DNA from: Pisolithus tinctorius
Taxonomy: Eukaryota > Basidiomycota > Agaricomycetes > Boletales > Pisolithaceae
Assembly (NCBI GenBank): GCA_024663395.1
Contig: JANFAH010000001.1
Location: forward strand, 558,001 to 622,000
Reading direction: 5' to 3'
Length of the DNA stretch: 64,000 nucleotides
The position numbers and the translations under genes were made by a program. Below, piece by piece: positions 54,426 through 64,000 of the stretch. How positions within the stretch are numbered: position 1 is the first letter of the stretch; each line of letters begins with the position of its first letter. The notes under the pieces are model-generated. The model did not search any database. It saw nothing but the letters and a program-made list of their open reading frames with translations, and had not been told where the DNA came from.

Positions 54426-54794
54426 CCCAAAGGCGGATTAGCTCCCGGTTTGCATCCGGGCTGTCAGTTGGCTGGCCCAATCATATCCATACTTATATTG
54501 ATACTGAACATCTCGTTTCACCTACATCAGCTAATATAGCATCCAAATTCACCATCATAATCCAGGCAAAGCACCCAGGTAATGTTGCAGCAGGAAGGGA
54601 ATGTGCAGGCAGGGATTGAGCAGTAATAAGAAGGCAGCGCCATGCATTGCACAAGGCCAGTGTAGTTGCATTTGTATTTATGCCCTGACATGTGTTAAGG
54701 TACTGACATCAATAGAGCTAAATGATAAAGCGACTTGCACTAGCAGTAGTGTTTCTAACAACTGACCTCATACTGTCAAATCAGCAACCTCCAG
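54426..54794. other. Upstream region of the KDZ transposase
   Basis: AT-rich, no gene seen. It presumably contains divergent control sequences for the transposase (plus) and cargo gene 3 (minus). No specific promoter motif was identified. Confidence 0.35.
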
Positions 54795-57700
54795 ATGGCC
54801 AAGGGAAGTACTCAAAAGGGCATGAGAATGATTGGTCCTACCCCGGGCCATCGGGTGAAGCAGCTGGAAGTCAAGACTCGGAGAACTGGAGGTAGATATA
54901 GATCGCAATTGGTGGAAGTCGCGATCAAACAGCCAGATCCAGCAACCCCTGTCCATTCTCCCCGATCCTCGCCATCCAAGCATTCAAGGTCTCGCTCCCA
55001 CAAGTACTTTGATGCATGGGCGGATTCAGCCTTCAACGGACATGAAAGCATGAGCCCACCGGTCCAGCAGCTGATGTTACCACGGAAAAAGGTATGCAGC
55101 AGTTCGCCAACCCAAAAGCGGACTTCACATGGTGTGTCAGACACAGAACGATTATATCCGTGAATGGGTTCCATGGAAGGGGGAGTTCTTGAAGATACTC
55201 CTGGAGCTGGAAGCATCCCCAGAGCCAAGGAACTGCACCTGGTGTGGCAACGACGGGGTGTACAGATGTCCGGATTGCTTGCATCAGCCCCTATTCTGCA
55301 CAGAATGTTGCCAGAAGAGTCATGAGAGTCTGCCTTTCCACAGGATCCAACAGTGGACAGGGGACTGCTACAAGGAATCTGCCCTCCATATGGTGAGAGA
55401 TCAGCTGGTTTCCCAGAATTACATTCACATCAAGACCCACAGACTGGCATTTGGTTGCACCTGGGACATGGTGGAGCACCCTGTCCCCATGCGATCGCAC
55501 AAGCCCAGCAAGCAGCAGGCGAACCTCTGCCCATGGATGATCAAGAGTGGGAAGATGTGGAAGATATTGAAGAAAACCCAAAGCACCTCTGTCCTCCAGC
55601 GGGGTCAAGATATCTCACCATCGTGGATGTCACAGGTGTTCATTTCATTGTAGTGAATTGGTGTGAATGCGAGACTGCAGAAGCCCGATACATACAGTTA
55701 CTCAGAGCCAAACTATTTCCCTCAATGTTTGAGAAGCCAAGCACCACATTCACATTCGCAGTTCTGGATGACTTCCTGAGGGACAACCTGGAATGTGGAA
55801 CGTCCAGTATGAACTATTACAGCAAGTTGCATCGGATCACATCCAGTGTGTTTCCACACCTAGTTCCAGTAAGATTTGGTATTTTGGTTCCAAGTGTTGG
55901 AATATCTGAAGGGTCAATCAGGATAGATACCATGAGCTTCTATGGGTTGCGCAGAAATGGTGATACCTCAAGCTACTTAAATGGAATGGATTCTGCGGCA
56001 CAACCAGGTCAGCAGAGAAAGGCGGACTGGCATTATTTTGCGCAGCATGCCCCCAGCCTGGAATAAATGTTGATACCAATGAGGATTTGGACCAGTAAGC
56101 TGCTCCAATACTGCAATCCTCATATGCTAACCTTCTCCAGCTGGCGGTTCACCCGCACAGTAGTAATGGACGGAAACTTTAAAGCAGAACACATGCATGA
56201 GTGGAAATCCGAAGATCATGTGTTGTTGATGGACAGACTAGGTTATATGGTGACCAATCCAAACTACACGGACTATTTGAAGGCCACTCCACATATTGCG
56301 GAGGTATGAATTCATTCAACCCGTGCAAAACATGATCTGAGCTCAGGCACAGAAATCTACCTGCAACAACCACAGAGCTATCAGTCAGGCAAACGCAGCC
56401 CAGGGAAAGCTTCATGCGACCGGAATTGGGGCGACTGCATGTGCACAGCACGGATGCTTTTATCCGCATTGTGTTGTTGACTTCCAAAAAGGAGAAAGGT
56501 ATGAGGTTGAATCGTCGATTTTGACACCCGCTGATGGCACTGCAGACAGTTGAACATGGACTACTGTTTGGCAAATGCGTTGGGATACAATATGGAAGGG
56601 ATCAAACAAGTGGTTTGCTTCTACAACATTAACTGCTCCTACATGACAAATCTGCGGAAGCATGTGGGTTGAAGTGAGTTGATTGATATCCCATCGTCAC
56701 TTCGGATTATCCCTGGAATCGGCATATGGCATGTGCATGGGCACAAGAAGGAATGTTATGCACGGTATGCCCCGCTGTTCATCAAGGGGGCTGGATGGGT
56801 AGACGGAGAAATCATTGAAACGTTGTGGTCCGTCCTTAACGTGGCATCCACATCTGCATGCGGGATGACCTCACCACATTGCCAAGAACTGCTGGATTTC
56901 CAGATGAATGATTCCAACTTCATGAAGATGATTCAGATTGGTTAGTCTGAGCATCCACTTGCAGCGCACTCTCTGACATCCAAGATTAAGCAGATAGCCT
57001 ATCATGGAAGCTCAAAGCGGCTCGAGCAGCAGCACCATTGGCGAGGCAGGCATATATAAAGCTAGATGAAGCCTTGACTGCAGAGCAGCGAGACAGCTGG
57101 TGAACACAAGAGATTTGTGCACTGCAAGATCGTGTCACCGACCCATCTGCCATGGACATCTTCGAAGTTCAATTAAGGGTGGGTATGGCGTTCGCCTTTT
57201 TGGATAAATGCAAAATACTTACATATCACGAGAAGCACCAACAGTGCGTGCCATCGAACTAACGTTATTGGAGGAACCAAGACCCAGCGGAAGCCTACAT
57301 GGAGTGGCTAGTTGGCTAGCATGTGGTTTATGCTTAGAAGAGGCCATAACCTCACTTCACATGGACAGAAAGGACATCGGGGAACAGGCATCGGAATTGA
57401 AAAAATTGGCTATGGCACACCATGCTGATCGCATTTCATCTGAACAATCGGGTTTTATCACAGATGCCGTGATTTACTTGAAGCTGCACCTTGAAGCGGG
57501 CTCCAACACTTCTGCCAGCGAATCTGTACAGCCGACTGCGTTTCTTGACGCAAATTCCGAGCAGGATTATGCTTCGGATGATGGTTGGCTGGACAATGTG
57601 GGGGATGAGTTGCCCGCCTCAGATGGAACCCTGGCAGGACCGCAGGACAAATTGCCACTTCCATCTGCTCTTGGCATTGACGCATGTCGAGCTTGAGGGC

Positions 57701-58446
57701 TTCAAAATCTTGCAGAAATGGAGCTGAAGCTTCGCACAGGTCAAGCTAATGATGCGCTACATGGCCTCCATCTTATGTTGGCAGACAAGGCAGCTGTCTT
57801 TCGGGGGGTGGTGCACACAGCTAAGAGCTATTCTACGAAAACTCGGGCCTGGGATATGATCTGCGCTATCAATGTCTCAGTAAAAAAACAGGCCACAATT
57901 TATAATCGATGCAGAGATGCCATGGTTGCACTTGGCACAGGTGCAGATATCTCAGGACATTATCAAGAGCTTCATAAAGAAGACCTGGCTGTGCAGACAG
58001 CAGCCTTCTCCCAAAATGCACAGGAGCACCACGGAACCCATCTTCCATGGTTTTGGTCAATTGACGTCCCACAGGACACAGAATCAAAGAGTTGGATGTC
58101 TGAATGTATGTTGACCTTACTGTTCAACAGTGCTTTGAGGTTGATGAATTTGCTTCAATTAGTTTATCGCATTCATTGGCTGCGAGCAAAATCCGTCAAA
58201 GATTGTTGGGAAGAAGAGGAAGAGCTCGTAATATCAGAATTTCAATGGGCTATAAGTTTCTTCAGATTTCGAGCAAAAGAATGGCATAAGATACAGATGA
58301 GAAACAGCGCTATTGGAGCTCCTGGGGTGTGGTGTTATGCAGCGAGGCAGAGGATGATGTATTCGAGGTTGGCCGAGCATGCTGAACGCAAATGGCAGGC
58401 CATGAATGCGACTGATATTCAGTTTGTCCTGGAGAAAGATTTGTAG
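54795..58446 (+). pseudogene. KDZ transposase with CxC2-type cysteine cluster
   Basis: About 1000 residues over at least seven exons. Exon 1 (54795-55092) is basic and Ser/Pro-rich. After a GTATGC...ACACAG intron comes the cysteine cluster CTWCGNDGVYRCPDC..CTECC..H..LPFHRIQQW (about 55237-55355). Then GIWLHLGHGGAPCPH (about 55445), LLRAKLFP..FTFAVLDDF..SMNYYSKLHRITSSVFPHLVP (55700-55868) and, after another intron, DRYHELLWVAQKW. The RNase H-like core follows: MDGNFKAEH (Asp 56169-56171), YNINCSY (56622-56642) and VDGEIIETLW (Glu 56808-56810). The helical C-terminus has RAKSVKD near 58180 and ends at 58446. In-frame TGA codons at 55961-55963 and 56670-56672, and Asn where Asp is expected in the second motif, indicate inactivity. 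It would normally excise and insert the element. Confidence 0.88.
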
Positions 58447-59758
58447 TTAAATGTTAGCTCAATGTGAACCTGCAGTTTCCGTCCCCCACCCTTGCATTCC
58501 GCCCTGTAGCTGATGGGCGGGTCAGCGGGTACTTCACAGGAGACGCCCAGTGGCAAGCTAGCCCATTCATTTACCTTTCGCATGTTTTATTTCCATTGTG
58601 GATATGTCTGGTATGACATGCATATGTATATCGTCTGTCTTGAAAGGCTCATGCATCTGCGGGCTGAGATGAATGGCAACAAACCATTGTTGGGAAACAG
58701 AATATTTATTGCTCAATGCAGAGGGTGAATTGGGCACTAGTTACTGGCTGAATGCCCTTGGTGGTATTTCTGTCTGCTGAGAAATATTTATCCGCTCATT
58801 TGCCAAGCTTCTGCCTATCAAAATACATTGGCTCCTACAATAGCAGAATGCAACTTTCTCCCTGAATTGAACCTTGCGAATCTCATACTCTGCTCATTTG
58901 CACATGTCCAACCTGTGGGCATACCTTGGATCCTACGTTAGTGCAATGAGAATATTGCTTTGCATTTGCATCCGATGACCAATTGCTCTCAGCCTTGCAT
59001 CTCACGCAGTCCGCTCACTTTGAAGGGTTCCGTCTATCAGGATCCATCAAATTCCATGTTAGCAGGTTGAGACAGTCCATATCAACCTTGCATATTGCAC
59101 AGGCCACTCATTTGGAAGGGTTCCATCTATCAGGATCCGTGGAATGCTGTTTTTGCAGGCTGACATCTTCCTTTGCATTGTTATCCTATTATTAGCCATT
59201 ATCTTGTTTTGTAACTCCCAAGTGAACGCTGTAAATAGCATAGCTGCTCGTTCGCCAGGTGTCTGTCTATTGGGATTCATCAGCGGCCATATTAGCAGAC
59301 TCAGATGTGTCTATCAGGATCCATGGAATGCTGTTTGCGCAGGCTGACATTTTTGTTTGCATTGTTATCCTATTATTAGTCATTATCGTGTTTTGTAAAT
59401 CCCAAGTGAACGCTGTAAATAGCATAGCCTGCGCATTTGGGTTCCGTCTATCAGGCTCCATCAGCTCCGGTTTTAGCAGAATGAGACCATCCCGCTATCT
59501 CATTTTTTAAGCTTCATGTTAACTATGCTATATCGCAAAGCCATGCATTCACTAAGCTTCTGCCTATCGGGATACATCAGCAGTTGTTTTAGTAGAATGA
59601 GATTATCCTTTGCAATTCTGTTGGCTGTCTAGCCATTGTCTTTTTCTCACTCTAAGTAAATGTTGAGTATATGATGCGGCTGCAGTGGTCAATTAAAATG
59701 CGAAATGTAAAAAAACATTGTATATACCACGGAGGAGTAAAATTATAGACAGCCTCAT
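58447..59758 (+). repeat. Non-coding stretch with degenerate tandem repeats
   Basis: From about 58780 to 59640, units near 90-195 bp recur around the words TCTATCAGGATCCATCA, TTAGCAGAATGAGAC and TTGCATTGTTATCC. The best pair is 59135-59240 and 59320-59430, which share ATTGTTATCCTATTATTAG and CCCAAGTGAACGCTGTAAAT. Short frames here are repeat artefacts. No gene. Confidence 0.7.
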
Positions 59759-61010
59759 TCACCCTGCTGTCCTATCTGCCCTTGTCTCATCTGCCAGAGG
59801 CCCAAAGAGATCGATGAGGTCGTCACCCAATGGTCGTCCATACACCCGAATATGCAGAGCCTCCAGCTCATGCGCCATCCTGTCCAGTGTCTGCGTGGTC
59901 TCATCCTGTTGTATTTGGAAATCGTACATTCGATCCTCGTAGTATTGGCGGTGGGCCTCAGCATCGTGGAGTCGATGTTCCAAATCTTCGATTCGCTGTT
60001 CGATTGTGTTGGATGTTTGCGAAACATCGGCAATTGGGGCACAGACAGGTGACAGTGCGCTGGGAGTTGCAGTGGTTGTGGGTTGGACGGGTGCCGCCGT
60101 TGTTGATGGGTGGGTTTCTGCTTTGAATACAAGGGTTAATGACGATACTTAGTGTAGATGTGGAGTGGTTAAACATACCTGCTACCGTAGATTCCTGTAC
60201 CTCCTGTGCAACGGATGGGCCAACCTCAACGATCGAATCTGCTCGTACAGTGGCTGGGATTGGGCGGGAATCCCTGCGTTTGAATGCAGGAATACGAATC
60301 TCTGAATAAAATTTGAGTCAGCGGTAAATACATGAAATTGGAAACATACTGAGTGAAGATCCCTCAGGGATCGTCTTTCCCTGGTTGGAGGGCCCAACCC
60401 CAGTATTGATGGCTTTGGAAGCCATCAAAACGTGTCACTTTTGGGGACGTTCCACTGGGCTTTGGGGTTCTTGGGCCTCCATTGTTGGGGACAGACTTCG
60501 AGCTCGCTTTTTCCCCCTGGCTCGCCATGGATTCTGTCGAGTTGGAGCGGTAGTGCTGCCTTTGGCATGGTTGCATCGAATCTTGCGACCATCGCACAGG
60601 AAGCAGGACTTCCCAGGGTTCCTGTAGCATCGGACCTTGTGTCTGCAGCACGACTCGCAGGATTTGGGGTCAGGGGAAGGCATCCTTCTGAAAGCTAAGG
60701 CAGCACGACCGTATAGTCCGTCCGACGGTGGACAAGGCTTGTGTTTCGATTGGCCTTGAGCAGAAACATCATCTTCATCATTGGTTTCCGCTGTTGCCTT
60801 CGTAGTGCGGGATCAACATCTGGATTGACGGGTCATCATTTTCATGGCAGCTTAGCGCTTCTGCCTGCCTCGTACTGGTTCTTCCTCCTTGTCCTCCTTC
60901 TCTGGCACCTCCTCTTCACCCTCATTGTCCACCTCCATCCTGTGTGAGCCCTCCGCTATCATTTGCTCCACCTCCACCTTGGTCACTTTCCATTTTCCTT
61001 TATTGCTCAT
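59759..61010 (-). CDS. KDZ cargo gene 4: Cys-cluster and coiled-coil protein
   Basis: The start may be at 61010 (MSNKGKWKVTKVEVEQ, acidic EEEVPEKEDKEEE follows) or, if that exon is separate, at 60683 (MPSPDPKSC). The exon 60683-60360 carries CESCCRHKVRCYRNPGKSC then CDGRKIRC, a six-cysteine cluster (C-x2-C-x6-C-x7-C-x2-C-x6-C) resembling fungal Zn2Cys6 modules, followed by a basic segment (ARGKKRARSLSP). Later exons (about 60300-60182 and 60123-59759) encode a Thr/Pro linker and a coiled coil (IEQRIEDLEHRLHDAE..HELEALHIRVYG). Likely a nuclear DNA-binding factor, possibly controlling the element. It parallels the antisense gene of gypsy A in having an acidic part, Cys cluster and helical tail. 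Exon joins are uncertain. Confidence 0.6.
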
Positions 61011-61339
61011 AGGCATTTCGGTCTCTTGAGCCGAGGTCTTCATGCCACTTCAAGAACATGTCGACGCCAATGAGGGTCATCAGAATCTCATCCATCCTAG
61101 CGATGAGGTCGCGTACAGAGTCCTGAATACATCAGTTAGTGAAAAAGTGTGATGAGGCTATGACACACTAGTTCATTGTTTATCGCCTTGATGGCACCTC
61201 TCCACTTCGCAATCTTGTCTGCCTTTCCCAGCTTGCTGCTTTCCACGATATCCTTGAAATAAATTTGAAGAATGAGGTTGGCTGCAGCATCGAGCTCAGG
61301 CGATTTCTTGAAGAGCTTGTGAGACAATGACAATGGCAT
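61000..61339 (-). CDS. KDZ cargo gene 5, small helical protein
   Basis: Exon 1 begins at 61339 (MPLSLSHKLFKKSPELDAA) and runs to about 61165 (AIKAINNEL). A short intron precedes DSVRDLIARMDEILMTLIGV..MFLKWHEDL, ending NAYEQ with TAA at 61002-61000. About 95 residues, mostly helical, no known motif. Its stop region overlaps the first ATG of the downstream frame by 11 bases, so the two could instead belong to one spliced gene. Function unknown. Confidence 0.45.
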
Positions 61340-61759
61340 GTTTCTGATGATGAGACGATGAGGTAATTTGACAGTGAGAGTGGTGATGGTGATTGGAGAG
61401 AGGAAGAGTCAGAAGTGAAAGACGGACAATGAGATATGCGGATGTTGCACTTTTTATCCCGCCTATGAATGATTCCCACAGCATGATGGCAATACTGGTA
61501 CAAGTCCATAATCCTGGATGCATATATGAAGCAGAGACTCGGATAAAAATATTATGCGTTGTTCTGAATAGCATTGCCATTTGTTTTGTGTGTTTCCTGT
61601 CTGCTCCAATGGTGGAGTCCTGGCTCGTGGCTACATAGACCAGCGCCTGAGATTCCAACTGAATAGACAAATCATCCAACATGAAACACAATTTATAGTG
61701 GGAAATTCAGATACTTCATAGTGCGAGAGGTTCCCCTTTCTTCATTTCTTGTCTTCCTG
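61340..61759. other. Spacer before the right terminal array
   Basis: No gene with support; a 131-codon minus frame here has no motif and runs into cargo gene 5 out of frame. Probably the promoter side of the minus-strand cargo genes. Confidence 0.4.
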
Positions 61760-64000
61760 GGCCCATCTTATATTGTGACAGGGGGATAACCCAATATGGA
61801 TAGGCCTGTCCATTTGCAGTGAGCTATCTATGATATGACGGATTTGCCCGCCTTATGCGGTGCCAAGGGTTTGTAATCCTGCGATGGACAGATTGGCCCG
61901 TCTTATGTTGTAACACTGGTTTTTGTTTTCCCTTATCTGCTGCCTGAGAATACCATGGATGAGCCTGTCCTTATGTAGATCCCTTTGATCTCCCTTTCTG
62001 CTGCCTGAGAATGCCTTACACGGGCCGTCCTTATGTAGATAGCTTGGATCTCCCTTTCTGCTGCCTAAGAATACCATACATGGACCCGTCCTTATGTTTT
62101 GACAGGGGTGCATCTGGCTAGATGGGCCCGTCCATTTGTTGTGACGATATACATGATACTACTGAAGGCCCGTCTTTATGTTTCGTCAGAGGTACATCTT
62201 ACTGTGGATGGGCCCGTCCATATGCTGTGACAATGTAAATAATACAACTGAAGGGCCCGTCTTTATGTTTCGACAGGGTACATCTTACTGGGGCCAGGCC
62301 TGCCCATATGTTGTGATGATATAAATAATACTACTGAAGGGCCCGTCCATATGTTGAGATGCTATACATGAGATTACTGATGGGCCCATCTTTATGTTTC
62401 ATCTGAAGTACATCTTACTATGGATGGGCCTGTCCTATGCTGTGACAATATAAATAATACTACTGAAGGGCCCATCCACATGTTGTGATGATATAAATAA
62501 TACTATTGAAGGGCCCGTCCATATGTTGTGACTCTATTAAATGATATTAGTGACAGGCCCGCCTTTATGTTTCGACAGGGTACATCTTACTGGGGCTGGG
62601 CCCGCCCATATGTTGTGACGATATAAATAATACTACTGAAGGGCTCGTCCATATGCTGTGACTCTATTAAATGATATTAGTGATGGGCCCGCCGTTATGT
62701 TTCGACAGGGTACATCTTACTGGGGCTGGGCCCGCCTATAGTTGTGACGATATAAATAATACTTGTCATAGTCATGCCTCGACCCCGGCTGGACTCGGCC
62801 TTGCCTGTCCCGTATCTCCAGTTGGTCTAGCGTGGTAGACACTGCTTTGCAGTGTCTGTCACTTCGGTTAAGCTCTGCCCAGTCATGTCCCCAGTCCACT
62901 CTGTCCTGGTCTCCATCGTCTTAGTCATATCTTACTAATACCTGTCTTACCAATCACCTTAGCAATCCTTGTGAGACTGGCATTACCAGTCTCTGTACTA
63001 TAGTTACTTCTAGTATATAAGCTTGTAGATACTTGGCCTGTAGACCTCAGTCTGAAATCAACTAAGTTAACCCAATAACCCTGCTTCGGCCTTGGACTCG
63101 GACTGAGACCCACGCAAGGGAATAGCGCTGTACTCCCAGTTGCTAAGTCCAATCAGTCCAATCCTCTGTATCTTCGACTCCCCTTCTGAATCCGACCCCT
63201 CGGCCTCGTGCCTCCCTTGGTCTCCGGTCTGGCCTCAACCTGGACAATCCTCGTACTTGACAATACTACTGATGGGCCCGTCCATATGTTGTGATGCTAT
63301 ACATGAGATTACTGATGGGGCCGTCTTTATGTTTCATCAGAGGTACACCTTACTGTGGATGGGCCTGTCCATATGTTGCATAATACTACTGACAGGCCTG
63401 ACCTTACATTGTGACTCTATTAAAAGATACTTGTGACAGGCCTGTCTTTATGTTTCAACAGCAGTACATCTTACTGTCGACAGGCCTGTCCATATGTTGT
63501 GACATTATGAAACGACATTACTGACAGGCCCGTCTTTATGTTGCGACAGAGGTATGGCTTATTATGAACAGGCCTGTCTAGATGTTGTGACACCATAAAT
63601 GATATTACTCCTGGGCCTGTCCATATGTTGCCAACTTTGTATTCTAATCATAGACGGGCCCGTCCTTATGCTGTGACCCTCTCCATGTTATGATAGGCAG
63701 GCCTGCCTTAATGTTGAGACAGGGGTGTAACCTACCAGGACGGGCCCGTCCATGTCTTACAGCAGCTCAGTATACTTAATTGGTCATGGGCCCGTCTAAA
63801 TGTTTCAGCATCCTTACCCACCATGGGCCCTCCCATATGTTGTGGTAATGCACTTACGGGCCCGTACATATGTTGCTCTCACTTTAGTCCCTCGGGCCTG
63901 TCCATGTGTAGTGGCTAATCTATTATAGGCAGGCCCATCTCGGGGTCTATATAAGTGTTGGTGTTTTGGCACACAGGCTGCCCATGTGTTGTGACTAAGT
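61760..64000 (-). repeat. Right terminal inverted repeat array of KDZ
   Basis: Inverted counterpart of 45721-47440, with the same half-units (GGGCCCGTCCATATGTTGTGAC, shortened here) and the same terminal unique 200 bp. Exact GACGGGCCCGTC palindromes lie at 63653 and 63739. After removing the solo LTR (62764-63262) and one duplication copy it is about 1.74 kb, matching the left array. Confidence 0.9.
62764..63262 (+). repeat. Solo LTR, family F, in the KDZ right terminus
   Basis: 499 bp, TGTCATAGTCATGCC to GTACTTGACA, with target duplication ATACT at 62759-62763 and 63263-63267. A TATATAAG box lies near 63013. Opposite orientation to the copies at 26596 and 38538. It inserted after the KDZ element arrived. 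Confidence 0.95.

Larger units (their letters stand above)
45721..64000. mobile_element. KDZ DNA transposon, about 18.3 kb, carrying TET/JBP
   Basis: The left end ATTTAGTCACAACATATAGG and the complement of the window's last bases, ACTTAGTCACAACACATGGG, agree at 17 of 20 positions, and the match continues for hundreds of bases, so 45721 and 64000 are paired ends. The right end may extend slightly past the window. Between two arrays of inverted terminal repeats are TET/JBP (plus), two unknown genes (minus), the KDZ transposase (plus) and two small genes (minus). It is inserted in gypsy B2. KDZ transposons linked to TET/JBP genes are known from mushroom genomes (Kyakuja-Dileera-Zisupton). The target duplication cannot be read because the right flank is outside the window. 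Confidence 0.9.

Overview
The window looks like a transposon-packed, heterochromatin-like stretch of a mushroom-forming basidiomycete (Agaricomycetes). The evidence is: chromodomain Ty3/gypsy retroelements, a KDZ DNA transposon with a CxC2-type cysteine cluster and a TET/JBP dioxygenase gene, very short introns (45-60 bp) with GTAAGT-like donors, and decay that is almost all C-to-T or G-to-A at CpG. I see no convincing single-copy host housekeeping gene. Species is not determinable from the sequence; a repeat-rich agaric is my guess.

Layout from left to right. (1) 1-3868: 3' part of a decayed gypsy element (family C) and its truncated 3' LTR. (2) 4385-11141: a giant palindrome, two near-identical arms around a 597-bp loop, flanked by a 7-bp target duplication and sitting in a decayed gypsy element (family E, to 12869). 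(3) 13127-28572: gypsy element B1 on the minus strand, split by a complete gypsy element A (16896-24963) and by a solo LTR (26596-27121). (4) 29455-33226: a broken minus-strand gene whose first exon resembles the histone H3 tail and whose second exon encodes a PHD-like finger; three solo LTRs nested one inside another (30108-32341) interrupt it. (5) 33245-37140: arrays of tandemly duplicated exon-like units, with a Tc1/mariner element (33468-35073). (6) 37303-39320: a decayed hAT transposase gene with a solo LTR in it. (7) 39321-45720: gypsy element B2 on the plus strand, cut by the next element. (8) 45721-64000: an approximately 18.3-kb KDZ transposon with 1.7-kb inverted terminal arrays that carries TET/JBP, the KDZ transposase and four further genes; its right inverted repeat ends at the window edge and contains one more solo LTR.

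Target duplications fix much of the insertion order: A into B1; B2 into hAT; KDZ into B2; solo LTR into KDZ. LTR families used here are A (715 bp), B (452 bp), C (853 bp), D (about 920 bp) and F (about 500-526 bp).

The unifying theme is cytosine methylation. Older copies have lost nearly all CpG, and many stop codons are TGA in place of an expected CGA. The KDZ element encodes a TET/JBP enzyme expected to oxidise 5-methylcytosine, and its terminal repeats are built on a CpG-containing palindrome. Gypsy A keeps open gag and pol frames linked by a recognisable -1 frameshift signal and carries an antisense Cys-cluster gene resembling one in the KDZ element. All family assignments rest on motifs read by eye; no searches were run.
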